64,000 bases of DNA from Petrosia ficiformis (taxonomy: Eukaryota; Porifera; Demospongiae; Haplosclerida; Petrosiidae): positions 13,783,309 to 13,847,308 of the forward strand of contig OX345636.1 in NCBI GenBank assembly GCA_947044365.1, read 5' to 3'. Every line of letters starts with the position of its first letter. Within the stretch, counting starts at the first letter, position 1. Below, piece after piece: positions 48,401 through 56,560 of the stretch. The position numbers were made by a program, and so were the translations under genes. The notes beneath the pieces were generated by a model. It saw only the letters and a list, made by a program, of their open reading frames with translations. It had not been told where the DNA came from and ran no database searches.

Positions 48401-49318
48401 ACAACTCTCAATTTCTTGGCCCTGCCATCACTAAACACACAGTTATGCCACTATATAAATCAGTAGAATAGTAAGCATTGAAAATAAGGCATTGTTCTAA
48501 ATATAACAGTTTAGTATTGTTGCTTGTGTTCTAAATATTTCTAAATATTTCCTATCATTAGGAGATGTAGACAGGTGGAGCTGGGGGGGGGGGGAGTCGT
48601 TGAGTTTGTAATTGTATCTTTATTGGGTGTGAATAAAAGTATCAGTCTATGCTTCATGTAAGCCACAAAATAATTAGAGTATATTATGGTACTACATAGT
48701 ATTTCTATCATAATTTTGTAGTATAGTACTATATATATATATATTTTGTAGTATAGTACTATATATACTCTAATTATTTCATGTGCTTACATCAAACAAA
48801 CCAGAATATCAAACCACACCCTTAGCAATAATTTGAAAGGCTTGCCTTGTTTCTGCAATGTCAAAAGAACATGATGACTTAGGTGTGGCAACAATTAAAA
48901 GCTAAATAGCTGATTGACACATAACAGAATAAGTGACCACACCCATCATGAATAATTAATAACTGTCCACTTTATGTACCCATAATCAGAACCTTCCTTC
49001 TGTTAATCTTCTATCTGCCCCTGATTTTATTATATACATAGGTTTAAATATATGAATCTTTTTTTTTTACAGATTTGCATTGCTTTTCTTCTTCATCTTG
49101 GTGATGTTACAATTCCTAAATCAACTGATGAGTCTCGTATATTAGAAAACATCAAGTCAATTGAAGTAAAACTGTCTGCAGAAGAGATTGATCGCTTGAA
49201 AACTCTGGATAAGAATCTGAGGATAAACACGTATGACTGGTTATTCCGACCTGATATGGATACTGTAACCAGTGCATGGGATGTGAAAGAAGATGAAACT
49301 TTTGTACTCTCAAAATGA
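22055..49318 (+). CDS. Aldo-keto reductase, AKR1-like (9 exons, 327 aa, complete)
   Basis: A cytosolic NADPH-dependent aldehyde/ketone reductase of the (alpha/beta)8-barrel family. Exons: 22055-22069, 22122-22165, 23447-23635, 25072-25159, 27256-27351, 28689-28806, 28889-28945, 35599-35729, 49073-49318. All introns are GT-AG, and the summed length (984 nt) is exactly 327 codons plus TGA. Visible residues match AKR1 numbering closely: catalytic D47, Y52, K81 and H114; cofactor and barrel residues S161-N162, Q183, Y209; and the NADP-phosphate loop IPKS (K262, S263) with R268 and N272. Length equals the family norm (about 315-330). Introns range from 52 nt to 13.3 kb; introns 4, 7 and 8 are swollen by repeats and by a nested antisense gene. 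Substrate cannot be read from sequence. Family assignment is very secure. Confidence 0.95.
22122..22165 (+). CDS. AKR exon 2 (residues 6-20)
   Basis: Encodes [15 protein letters not shown], the first barrel strand signature of AKRs. Donor gtgagt. Confidence 0.9.
22440..22686. mobile_element. TIR element with an internal open frame, AKR intron 2
   Basis: ACCTTAAAGTGCTGGTT...GGGCATGGT on the left mirrors ACCATGCCCACCAACCAGCA..TTAAGGT on the right. The 190-bp interior is open on the + strand for about 60 codons with protein-like composition ([18 protein letters not shown]). This may be a captured exon fragment. Confidence 0.6.
22741..23232. mobile_element. DNA transposon remnant with 40-bp perfect TIRs, AKR intron 2
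   Basis: GACCTTACAATAGATATCTT and the next 20 bases are repeated in exact reverse complement at the right end. The element is 492 bp, non-coding inside, and recent enough for its TIRs to be intact. Confidence 0.75.
23447..23635 (+). CDS. AKR exon 3 (residues 20-83)
   Basis: Carries [11 protein letters not shown] with catalytic Asp47 and Tyr52, and TTKLW with Lys81. Confidence 0.95.
24173..24510 (+). mobile_element. MITE family A, right-truncated copy, AKR intron 3
   Basis: Begins TTATGGAGAAAAGTATCCC, shares CAGCCTATTATAGTTATTATTTTC and the TCTAGTTTCTACGTA block with the copy at 12328, and loses similarity after GCCCATTAATTG. Confidence 0.6.
25072..25159 (+). CDS. AKR exon 4 (residues 83-112)
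   Basis: Encodes the YHEPEDVE and YVDLFL segments; donor gtgagt follows TTA. Confidence 0.9.
25238..25768. mobile_element. piggyBac-like MITE (copy 2), AKR intron 4
   Basis: Begins CCCTTAGAGTTCTGA, ends TCGAAGTG followed by TTAA (25769-25772). The body is collinear with copy 1 (CTACCCCAAAC, GACTCGAAA, GGGGCTGCGCCCCC-like hairpin, AGGCCAAAGGGCGGC). Confidence 0.65.
26160..27255 (+). repeat. Minisatellite that includes the AKR exon 5 splice acceptor
   Basis: Units of about 91-120 bp built from TACATGTACACAC blocks each contain TATCTTTACAG followed by ATACATACACCATTTGG, i.e. the acceptor and first 17 bases of AKR exon 5. The copied acceptors end at 26416, 26536, 26637, 26753, 26844, 26935, 27038 and 27141; the genuine one ends at 27255. 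A diverged ninth copy ends at 26244. Copies continue with CATGCATAC instead of the exon sequence AATAAAGC. All three + frames are open through the array, which is a composition effect and not a gene. Confidence 0.9.
27256..27351 (+). CDS. AKR exon 5 (residues 113-144)
   Basis: Encodes IHTPFGIK with catalytic His114, through to KMSKTWE. Its first 17 bases and acceptor are duplicated eight times just upstream. Confidence 0.9.
27737..27786 (+). repeat. (GT)n microsatellite, AKR intron 5
   Basis: GT run of about 24 units with one interruption. Confidence 0.85.
28539..28632 (+). repeat. (TG)46 microsatellite ahead of AKR exon 6
   Basis: Uninterrupted TG run of about 94 bp ending 56 bp before the exon 6 acceptor. 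Confidence 0.95.
28689..28806 (+). CDS. AKR exon 6 (residues 145-184)
   Basis: Encodes the [11 protein letters not shown] motif (Ser161-Asn162 contact the nicotinamide) and PAVNQ (Gln183). Acceptor gtatacag, donor gtacct. Confidence 0.95.
28889..28945 (+). CDS. AKR exon 7 (residues 184-203)
   Basis: Completes the VNQVE motif, followed by a YCKSKG stretch. Intron 6 is 82 nt. Confidence 0.95.
29120..29290 (+). pseudogene. Possible Tc1/mariner transposase relic
   Basis: Short runs recall the mariner catalytic region: a VILDNVD block (about 29160-29195) and [10 protein letters not shown] (about 29230-29265), like the SPDLNPIE motif. Heavily broken; tentative. Confidence 0.3.
29545..29706. mobile_element. 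Hairpin MITE, AKR intron 7
   Basis: TAATGGGTATGTCGTCAT mirrors ATGACATAACCATTA. An inner pair (ATACATGCTTAACTGTAT ... AGTTAAGCATGTAT) with GGTATGATTACTAT / ATGGTAATCATATC gives a 162-bp near-palindrome. Confidence 0.65.
30136..30596 (-). mobile_element. MITE family A, full-length copy with internal microsatellite
   Basis: Reverse orientation: starts GGCCATCCCCATGATTGCTTT, ends GGGATACGTTTTCTCCAT. A TA/TG microsatellite sits at 30187-30262. Confidence 0.6.
30620..30838 (-). mobile_element. MITE family A, partial copy adjacent to the previous one
   Basis: Repeats the CTATTCTACCTGAAATATATTC, AATAACTATAATAGGCTG and GCCATGATTACTGAATGC blocks in the same orientation as the copy before it. Confidence 0.55.
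31960..32155 (-). mobile_element. MITE family A, right-end fragment
   Basis: Begins TACCCACAGGGCCATCCCTATG and TTTTCCCACGGGTTCAAAC, continues to GTATATGTAGTTAAGGAAGTTG; the left half is missing. Confidence 0.5.
32398..32403 (-). terminator. Polyadenylation signal of the RBR gene
   Basis: AATAAA on the minus strand, 36 bp beyond the stop codon. Confidence 0.55.
32439..33606 (-). CDS. Ubiquitin-like/RBR E3 ubiquitin-protein ligase (2 exons, 336 aa, nested antisense in AKR intron 7)
   Basis: Exons 33529-33606 and 32439-33371 (minus; intron 157 bp, gtaaat...caatag) join in phase 0. Residues 1-84 form a ubiquitin-like domain ([30 protein letters not shown] ending in Gly-Gly). Residues 109-155 are RING1 (CIIC ... 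C-x2-C ... CSLC), about 196-247 the in-between-RING (CPGC, CRIC, CWFC, C-x4-C), and 273-306 RING2 (CPNC..IEHKDRC, then C, C, CFIC). Cys286 lies where RBR enzymes such as parkin carry the thioester-forming cysteine, so a RING/HECT-hybrid transfer of ubiquitin to lysines is expected. The order Ubl-RING1-IBR-RING2 is parkin-like, but without RING0 and much shorter. The Gly-Gly of the Ubl is internal. Substrate unknown. Confidence 0.9.
34591..34822 (+). repeat. 28-bp minisatellite, AKR intron 7
   Basis: About eight units of TACAAGATACAATAATAGGA plus TAGACATG with few substitutions. Confidence 0.85.
34865..35556 (+). repeat. 21-bp minisatellite directly before AKR exon 8
   Basis: About 33 units of TGCTAGATTTATTGGGTCTG(A). 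Since 21 is a multiple of three, the array keeps one frame open for 176 codons (35045-35575) as a Leu/Asp heptad (MLDLLGL-type). It ends 43 bp before the exon 8 acceptor. It is taken as intronic because AKR exons 7 and 8 join perfectly without it. Confidence 0.9.
35599..35729 (+). CDS. AKR exon 8 (residues 203-246)
   Basis: Encodes [14 protein letters not shown] (Tyr209 stacks on the nicotinamide in AKRs) and ends VTSAQ. Acceptor ccttttag, donor gtatat. Confidence 0.95.
35870..36190 (+). repeat. (GATA)/(CATA) microsatellite tract, AKR intron 8
   Basis: Long compound tetranucleotide tract of GATA, then CATA, repeats. Long minus-strand open frames here are repeat translation. Confidence 0.9.
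36440..36797 (+). mobile_element. LINE 3' end with tetranucleotide tail (copy 1)
   Basis: The 3' block (ATTGGTTCGTTTAAAATATA ... CTTATTTCTGTAAGTAGGTCC ... GGCATTGTAGAGGTTAAA) recurs at 42008-42260 and 43575-43830. Each copy ends in GATA/GGTA-type repeats, here a GTAG run at 36738-36782. Confidence 0.65.
36798..37092 (+). mobile_element. MITE family A, left-truncated copy
   Basis: From TATTATAGTTATTATTTTCA to CCCGTGAGAAAGCAATCATA and GGGATGGCCCTACAGGCCAT. This copy preserves the right end best. Confidence 0.6.
37713..38240 (+). pseudogene. Helitron-like ORF N-terminal repeat region, frameshifted
   Basis: Starts at an ATG (37713). The first frame encodes basic repeats with [10 protein letters not shown] and [10 protein letters not shown] motifs, then stops at 37899. 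One frameshift later (about 37893) the repeats continue as about 23-residue units ([21 protein letters not shown], three times, then [11 protein letters not shown]) to about 38237, ending in a serine run before a gtatgt. Such ET-PEQR-x-ARL repeats are known ahead of Helitron Rep/helicase regions in invertebrates; no Rep or helicase domain follows here. Truncated and broken. The assignment is an inference. Confidence 0.4.
38640..39480 (+). mobile_element. LINE fragment, block 1
   Basis: Collinear with 40860-41720: AAATTCCTAAAGCTA.TGGTC, GGAGGTTTA, TTGTATAAGAAATTGCA, ACAATGACCAGTGTGTC, then the TTTCGGCTCGAAAGCCTTCA / CATCAGTAATGA segment. No intact frame. Confidence 0.6.
39485..39775 (+). repeat. 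(GATA)/(GGAT) microsatellite
   Basis: Tetranucleotide tract that follows GGCATTGTAGAGGTTAAAAG, the LINE 3' end. Confidence 0.85.
40480..41980 (+). pseudogene. Non-LTR retrotransposon relic, block 2 (RT to C-terminal domain)
   Basis: Broken frames give, in order, the reverse transcriptase core near LQFADDTCL (about 40600-40640), a C-terminal RT/thumb-like segment [20 protein letters not shown] / GGLGVPS (about 41020-41120), and a downstream piece [10 protein letters not shown] / [15 protein letters not shown] (41770-41870). The last resembles the endonuclease-proximal C-terminus of R2/NeSL-type LINEs. Many stops; inactive. Confidence 0.65.
42255..42575 (+). repeat. (GATA)/(GGTA)/(GGAT) microsatellite
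   Basis: LINE-tail tetranucleotide tract: GATA, GTAG, GCAG and GGAT phases in succession. Confidence 0.9.
43190..43840 (+). pseudogene. Non-LTR retrotransposon relic, block 3 (RT core)
   Basis: The frame 43216-43473 encodes [18 protein letters not shown], the RT palm motif with the paired aspartates (FADD), then [17 protein letters not shown] frameshift precedes [13 protein letters not shown]. It then joins directly to the LINE 3' end, so the middle is deleted relative to block 2. Confidence 0.7.
44484..45497 (+). repeat. 78-bp satellite, 13 units, AKR intron 8
   Basis: Thirteen head-to-tail units starting CTGAGACATACTGTGTCCAT or CTGACACATACTG..., almost identical. One unit lacks one base near 44994. 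Units alternate between a GACAC and a GAGAC variant. No palindromic direct repeats with unique spacers, so not a CRISPR. Confidence 0.95.
45532..45704. mobile_element. Palindromic MITE next to the satellite
   Basis: ACCATATAGTGGGATATTTT mirrors the end ATATCCTGCTACATGGT (complement ACCATGTAGCAGGATAT); TTTTCGTGTTTT also pairs with AAAACATGAAAA. 173 bp. Confidence 0.6.
45752..45950. mobile_element. Second palindromic MITE
   Basis: CATTAAGCCTACT mirrors AGTAGACTTAATG. Inside, ATTTTAGTGA / TCACTAAAAT and GCATG / GCACGC pair as well. 199 bp, 47 bp from the previous MITE. Confidence 0.6.
46454..46575 (+). repeat. 41-bp tandem repeat
   Basis: About 2.8 units of CATGTTGTCATTTATAAATG followed by TTAGTCATCATTTATAAATCA. 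Confidence 0.75.
47341..47534 (-). pseudogene. ARF6 exon 3 pseudo-exon
   Basis: Matches ARF6 exon 3 base for base over most of its length, with both splice sites kept (ctcag / gtaaga). Five bases (TGGCG) are lost at codons for Trp74-Arg75, which shifts the frame, and there are a few substitutions (for example Arg72 to Ser, Lys113 to Glu). It lacks exons 1-2, so no GTPase can be made from it. It lies antisense in AKR intron 8. Confidence 0.9.
47582..47775 (+). mobile_element. MITE family B copy inside the duplicate
   Basis: CACCAGTGTATTTGATAAGC to TTGAGCCAAATATT; also at 60655-60866 (same orientation) and 62468-62665 (opposite). The ends are imperfect inverted repeats (TTTTTGATAAGC / GTTATCAAAA). 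Confidence 0.55.
48116..48452. mobile_element. TIR element beginning AGTGGCGTAACT
   Basis: AGTGGCGTAACTG at the left and CAGTTATGCCACT at the right form 13-bp TIRs with one mismatch. 337 bp, with CCCGGGCCC near the left end. Similar GTGGCGTAGC starts are common in animal hAT-like elements; superfamily not certain. Confidence 0.55.
48657..48791. mobile_element. Hairpin element
   Basis: TGTAAGCCACAAAATAATTA and GAGTATATTATGGTACTAC mirror GTAGTATAGTACTATATATA and CTCTAATTATTTCATGTGCTTACA. 135 bp with a tandem GTAGTATAGTACTATATATA in the right half. Confidence 0.6.
49073..49318 (+). CDS. AKR exon 9 (residues 247-327, stop)
   Basis: Encodes [16 protein letters not shown], the NADP 2'-phosphate binding loop (K262, S263, R268, N272), then the C-terminal tail that shapes substrate specificity in AKRs. 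Acceptor has a ten-T tract before acag; stop TGA at 49316. Confidence 0.95.
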   Translation: MCIAFLLHLGDVTIPKSTDESRILENIKSIEVKLSAEEIDRLKTLDKNLRINTYDWLFRPDMDTVTSAWDVKEDETFVLSK

Positions 49319-49743
49319 ATCAGGACTAGTCTATTTTCATTTTTTATTGTGTATGATTACAATTTGCTAGCATATAATATTTTTATTTTAGATTTACGTG
49401 TAGTTAAAATTATTTGCTTTTGGAATAGATTAGTTGATATCCTTTATTATAATCTTTAAGTTGTTCTTTTATTGAAAATTACATAACATTAATTTGCAAT
49501 ATTAGTCAGTTTCACTTATCATAGTTTGAAAGTTAACTTATTTGATTTATTCAGGGATGTATTTAGGAAGCAAGTTTTGAGTGTTCAGGCTATGGAGTGA
49601 TGGGATATTGTGACATTAATATTGTGCAAGAGGCAGATAAGCAACTCAAATATGTACAGCATTCAGAGCTGTTTTAAACAAACCTAACATTTTTACAAAA
49701 CATAATCACATTGCAATTGCCTGGCATAATGATGGCTGGAAAT

Positions 49744-49749
49744 AATAAA
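49744..49749 (+). terminator. Candidate AKR polyadenylation signal
   Basis: First AATAAA downstream of the AKR stop (about 425 bp). Confidence 0.3.
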
Positions 49750-50046
49750 GTAGTATATATAGTTTTAAAATTTAAAACAAGATACTGAGCTATAATCATT
49801 TTTTAAATTAAAAAAGTGGTCTGTTCATGGCCTAACACACCTAACCTACAGCCCTGGGTATGTTTTACTTGATACTGAGCAACATATGCCATATAGTTAC
49901 AAATCAGTGGACAATAGTTTTGTATTATTAGTGCACAAGCAAATTTTGAAACGTGTCTTATAACACGTACACGTGGATATTATTTTTAACTTGTTACTAT
50001 TTATAGTAACACAAAAATTGTTTATTATTAATTGGTCTTAACTTAT

Positions 50047-50179
50047 TACGTCATCGACACGTCATTAAACAGGGCTCAGTTTTTATTTGAGAGTTTGAAG
50101 GAGCTGGAGGCTAGTGGAGAGCAGCTACAGTTTGGATAAAGAACTAGAATTTGAGGAGTTTGTCTTGACTATATAACAG
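50047..50179 (+). promoter_or_regulatory. ARF6: Candidate ARF6 promoter and 5'UTR exon
   Basis: Two CRE-like sites (TTACGTCA at 50046-50053 and ACGTCAT at 50059-50065) are followed by a purine-rich stretch without AT repeats (GGAGCTGGAGGCTAGTGGAG). It ends at a consensus donor (ataacag/gtgagt, exon end 50179). The next good acceptor on this strand is 59050, just before the ARF6 ATG. Transcription start not determined; the exon is inferred from splice signals. Confidence 0.5.
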
Positions 50180-53100
50180 GTGAGTGTTTAGTGTGATTAT
50201 GTAATGAGAGTCACTAAACCGTGGCGAACCCTTTGCCAGAAAGAACATGGTTTTATTTGAAATTTGATATCGGTTTGTTGGGTTTGTAATGTTATCTGGT
50301 CTAAAATGTCGCTTTCGTTTCTTTTAGCATACGACTATAGTCACTATGTCATGCTATTTGTACAATCCCAGTTACAAGGCTATTACAAGTACTGTTGTAC
50401 ACCTGCATTGTACTGGCCTATAGGCCCTACATAACAGTGTGAATAGCTAAATAGGGTTGTTATAATCTTAGTCTGCTGTTTCAAAATTAGTTTGTACACA
50501 CCATCAAGACAAACCTATGGGGTAACTGTTCAAGTCTGGTGACAATTGTTTTATGCCCTGTCAAAGTGACATGGAATAGTTTGATCTTGTTTGAAAGGGA
50601 GGTGTTTTATTTTTGGAGTATATGGCGCCTTATTAAAATTCATAGAAGATTTCTTTGACCTTAGGATCTAAGTTTCTAATCTACATGTATGTGTAGTAGA
50701 CATATACCCACCCACTCGAGGTGTCATATTCCAAATCAGTTTGTGTGCCATAAAAACAAACATATAGGTAACTGTTCAGGTCTGGTGGTGATTGTTTTAC
50801 TCCCTGTCAAAGTGATGGCTGTTGGAAAAGGAGGTGTTTTATTTAATTAGGGCCTACTAGAATATATGGTGCCTCATTAAAATTCATAGATGCATTTCTT
50901 TGATCTTAGTATGTAAGGTTCTAATCTACATATATTTACCCCACCCACTTGAGGTGTCATATACAAAATCAACTTGTGCAAGCCGTAAAGACAAGCGTGT
51001 AGGCTAACTGTTCAAGTATGCTGATACTGCATTTGCATTGCAATATAAAAAGATTTTAGGAAATGCTGGGGTTCTTTGAACTCACTTGTGTCTGTCCACT
51101 TGGAAATTACATGTACATGTATAAGCAGTATCGATAGTGTCGGCAGGAAATGAATAGTTGTATTATTACACATCTCACTTATAACAGCGGCATACATATA
51201 TAATGGGATACTCCTGGCAAGCATTGAGGAAACTGGTATATAATTAATTGTTAGGCAAATACATTGTATCTACATGTAGTAATTAATGATGATATATTAT
51301 ACATGTGTATAATTATACACTAATTATACCATAAAAAGAGGGAGGGGCTTGTCCCCTTTATAAATCCCTACTGTATGTATGGTTCATGATTACATAACAT
51401 GTAAAATTCAGAATGTCAATTTATTATTTAGTTGCATACATGTATACATGTATATACGCTATACACAAACATGTACACATACTACATTGTACATGTATAT
51501 ATACATGTGCACATGTACATATACATACTGTACGTGTACATGTATTTGTTCATTAATCGTTTCTATGCCTATGCTAGATGCTAGGCACATGTATATCTAT
51601 ACATGTATGTACATGTAATGTAGTTTTAACATGTACATGTATGTAATATAGATTATACATGTTCATGTAATGTAGCTCTATACATGTATATGCATTATAC
51701 AATGTACATACATGTATACAATGTAGTTATGTTTACTTTAAGTTACTGTAAAATGTTTAAATGTAATTAGAAATAGGAAGCTAATATTTTGTGTTCGTCA
51801 CTCTGTATACATGTATGTGTCATAGCTGTATACATGTACATGTACATGCATGTGTACTAAATTAGAAAGCTATGCTCCCAAAATAAACTATAGATTATGA
51901 TATAAATGTCAGTGAGCTCCATACATTGTATAACAAGTTGTTTGAGGTGGAATACTGAAGCCAAAACAGACCACATCCTTTCATGTGTGCAGTACATGAA
52001 TGTTGTTTGATTGACCACAAGACTATTTCAAAACATCTATAAAGCTTACATGTACATTTACATGCCTATATAGTACATGTACATAATCCTATGCCTAGTA
52101 TATATACATGTACGGTAATCCTATGCCTAGTATGAGTACATATACATAATCCTATGCCTAGCACATGTACATAATCCTATGCCTAGCACATGTACATGTA
52201 CATAATCCTGTACCTAGTACATGTACATGTACATAATCCTGTACCTAGTACATGTTGGCTAGTACTGTATAGTGAAAGTTTTAGACTGAAATGCAGGATA
52301 TTTCCTAAAGAATGCATCATTATAAGGTTTGAGCATTTATATGTACATGTTATGTATATTTAGTAAACATGTATCTGGTTTGAATGAAGTGATGATAAGT
52401 GTTGTGATTATATACTCTACACCTGTCAACATGTACATGTAGGTTGAGAACAACACAAATGTTGTGTCTTTATGTCTTTATAATGTGTATAATATATAGA
52501 AAAGTACAGTGTGTCCATAGTTATCACATCGTATTAATTAATGTCCACCATACACAAGCCAAGGTTGTTGCCTCTGAATAGAAAGGTATTCTATTTCCAT
52601 TCAACATGTAACATGCAATAAATAATGTCATGCTACACAGTTGCCCAGAGGATGTTGTACACATGTTATTGGAGGAGTCTAATCAATGTTATGTATCATT
52701 TATATTACATGCTGGCTCAGTACATGTAGGTTGAAATGTTTGATTTAGTGCAGTTAGTACATGTACAATGTATATAATACTGTTGGGAGTGTTGGCCATG
52801 AAGTATAGTGGCTCTGAAATGCACATGTACATGTATGTTTGTATTTGGACAGTATTATAATGTTACATGTTGTTGAAACATGAGCCAACTGCTAGACATT
52901 TTGACCTACACTGTACATGTAAATAATGTATTTGCATCACTCTTGTCCTGCTACTTAGTATATTGTTTAGTTGCAATTTACTGGACATTCTCTAGATTTA
53001 TCGGTCAATGTCCTGCATGACTGGCTGTTTCCACACCACTGCCTATAACAATCATGCACAACATCCTCTGAAAGTGTTATCTCTATATTTACGATTACCC

Positions 53101-54569
53101 TAATATGTACATGTAAAATGTGTTGATCATAATAGTGATTGTGTTTATTATCACATTCATTAAGTGTGGATAATTGAACTCCAGGAATAGTGTATATGAG
53201 ACTTCAGATGTATAGATTTCCTGTGTTATACTTCATATACATGTACGTGTACATACATATAACATGTAGGTCTATAGCAAAAGCTAAAATGAAAAATATC
53301 CAATAATGGACACTTTTCATTAGTTAACTAAAACTACATATAAAACCCTTTTGGTAAGCCCAATATTAACTTCATGTATAGCTAAAACTAAAATTGTGAT
53401 AAACTATTCATAGTGTAACTATAACTGTGAAGTGGTCGTTATTTCACAACACTGATGTACATGTACACGCTTATCATGTATATACATGTATATCCTATCC
53501 TTAGCATGACATCCTTATAGTTATACAGTGTGCATGTATGTACATGTATGTAGGGTAGATATTCGCTCACATGCTAGTTTAGGTGAGGGATACATGTATG
53601 ACAATAGTGAACCAACTAATAAACATTGGATCTACATGTACATGAACATAGGCCACTCTTGTCCTCTGCTCCCCATATACATGTACATGCACAATGCTCT
53701 GCCCAGACTGGTCGGCACTAGTTGGGAATAACCACCACTCAGATGAATTAACCACCTCTCGTAATACATATATAGGCTACTGAGACAGAATTAAGTGGAT
53801 AAACAGCTCTAAATGCCATGTAGAATCCAACCACCACTCTAAATATCCAGGGCAAAAACCCTTTGTATATGTACATGTGTATATATATAGTTAAATTTAC
53901 TAGACATTCACTCATCAGACTACATGTACAGTACATGTATGTCCTACATATATATGACTACCACTATGAACACCTGGCTGGCTTAACAAATTCTGTTTCC
54001 ACACCTAAATACACAGGAAACCACATGTATATGTATAATGTATTACATCATACATCATGTAGATTTAGAATTGTTTACAAGTTGATACATATTAGTGTTG
54101 TTGTAGTATCTCAATAATGACCACTTTTAGTTATAGTTATAGTATGTCAGTTTTCTTAAATTTTAGTTTTAGTTATAGTTATTGCAACAGACTTGTGATT
54201 TAGTTAACTAAAAGTAACAATGCCTTACTAAAAGGATGTACATGTACATATACATGTAGTTTAGCATATGTACAGTACATCAATGTACATGTAGTCTAGT
54301 ATATGATAAATATACATGTAGTCTAGTATATGTACAGTACATGTACATTGGCTATAACCTCAATGTACATGTACTACAAGTGAGCATTAATTACTTTTGA
54401 TAAACACTGTATTTGTACAGTAAAAGTACTGATACTATATTCCACACCCTGTACATGTACAGTACATGTGTACTACTATTCTAATTAATACACATTGTAA
54501 TTAATGGATTTACATGTACATTGTAGTTACATGTATGTACATGTACATAGATGAGAATGTTTCTTGCAG

Positions 54570-54951
54570 GGCATAAACGAAGGTGATTTTTACACCTTCG
54601 AAGGTTTGTTTCAACTAGAACAAGAAGGTTCACGAAGGTGTAACACTATGAATATGTTAGCTTTGTACCTATACAAGTGTTTATCTAATGGGAGATCTCT
54701 TAATCCAAAAGATGGCAGATGAGATTCAGTACATTCTGGTTTTGAAAGTCCACACTCTTGTCCATGGTCTCTTCACTCTCAGCCATTATCAATCTCCACA
54801 TGACAAGCGTAATAATTAATTAAGAGTTATAAATAATTATTGCAGCAAATAATTAACCACGTGTTAATTGCGAACCTTTGTGGAATGGATTTTACCTTCG
54901 AAGGTAAGGAATTATAACAAACCTTCGAATGTTACCACCTTTGTTTATGCC
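54570..54951. mobile_element. MITE with about 37-bp TIRs, ARF6 UTR intron
   Basis: GGCATAAACGAAGGTG and CCTTCGAAGGTTTGTT on the left mirror the right end (GGCATAAACAAAGGTGGTAA and TTCGAAGGTTTGTT as complement). 382 bp, non-coding. The CCTTCGAAGG palindrome recurs subterminally. Confidence 0.7.
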
Positions 54952-56249
54952 ATTGTAATTAATGGATATAGTTATATACATGTACATTTACACTAGATGA
55001 GAATGGTATTGGTACATGTACATGTACATTTGACATGTGTACTACCATTGTAATTAATGGATATAGTTATATATACTAGATGAGAATGGTTATTGTTAAA
55101 TGTACATGGCGTAGTGGTGTCTATAGTTATTAGAACCTTTCTTGGAAGCCTAAGGTTCCTTCATTAAGGCACAAACATTAGTTTTGACCTGTTAAGCTTA
55201 GTTTATGTGGAGACTGCATCCATTAAGTTAAAACTGTTACTAGAAATCCTGTCAAAATAGTATATGCACACTGTGTTTATTCTAATTAATGCCCATCAAT
55301 ATATATTTACATGTACATTGTACATGTACCATTGTTATGTAGTACAGTGTGTTTGTGTTTTACTGAATGAATCATTATTTTGACTGTATTTTTTTTTTAC
55401 ATGTACAGTATAAGTATACATGTACATGTACATGTATAAGTATACATGTAAATGTATTATACATGTACATGTATTCTTATACATGTACATGTACAAGAAT
55501 ACATGTAATTAGCTTTGTTTGTTGAACAGACTCTTGTTTGTGCTATTTTAACAATAGCTGGTTTACATGTGTACACTGTACATATGTATATATATCTGTA
55601 TGTGATTATTTTTGGAATGACCAACTTTGTCCATACCTGATGTTTATAATACATGTGCTAGTGTTGTTTTAGTTTGACAATAATGACCACTTTTAGTTAT
55701 ACATGTACATGTAGTAACTAAAGCAGCTTTTAACTAAAAGTGCCAATTATTGTGGTTATAGGTATACATGTAGTTAACTAAAACAACAGTAATATAATAT
55801 ACATGTACATGTAACAATTATTGGCTACTTTCTCTGTTCACATTCACAACTTCTAAATTAATTTCATATGTACATGTACATTGTATTCAACTACATATAC
55901 ATACATGTATGTATCAGCTGTGATCATTTGGAAGGACTAACAGTGATGTTTATAATGCATGTAGCAATTATGGGCTACCCTCTGTTCACACTCACAACCT
56001 CTAAATAAACTTCATGCATGTGTATTAAACTACATGTACATGTGTGTTCACATCTAGTTGAAATGACTTTATTATTTGATTACTGTAATTCTACTACATG
56101 TAATTCTGTTGTCTTTATTTAATTGTTTGCATATCAATAAACACCACTCGTTAGTTTTCATTTAATTACAATGTAGTTCTTTATTTAGCACTTTCATACA
56201 TGTACATGTACATGTATATAGAACCACATGCTTTACTTTCTATAATTGA

Positions 56250-56560
56250 ACTCCTTGGAAACAATACATGTACACATGTACTTGTTGTTGATCCCTATAT
56301 GTATAGCGCCTATTCTTTCATAGAACAAATACTTGACATTCTTAATAGAACTCCTTGGAAACCTTACTTGATGGTTTCTGTTCATCCCTTTATGTATAGT
56401 GTCTATTCTTTCATAGAACAAATACTTGACATTCTTAATAGAACTCCTTGGAAACCTTACTTGATGGTTTCTGTTCATCCCTTTATGTATAGTGTCTATT
56501 CTTTCATAGAACAAATACTTGACATTCTTAATAGAACTCCTTGGAAACCTTACTTATGGT
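56250..56560 (+). repeat. 93-bp minisatellite
   Basis: About 3.3 units. The TCATAGAACAAATACTTGAC landmark is at 56318, 56411 and 56504. As 93 is a multiple of three, one frame stays open as a 31-residue repeat (127 codons); there is no splice or start context to make it a gene. Confidence 0.9.
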
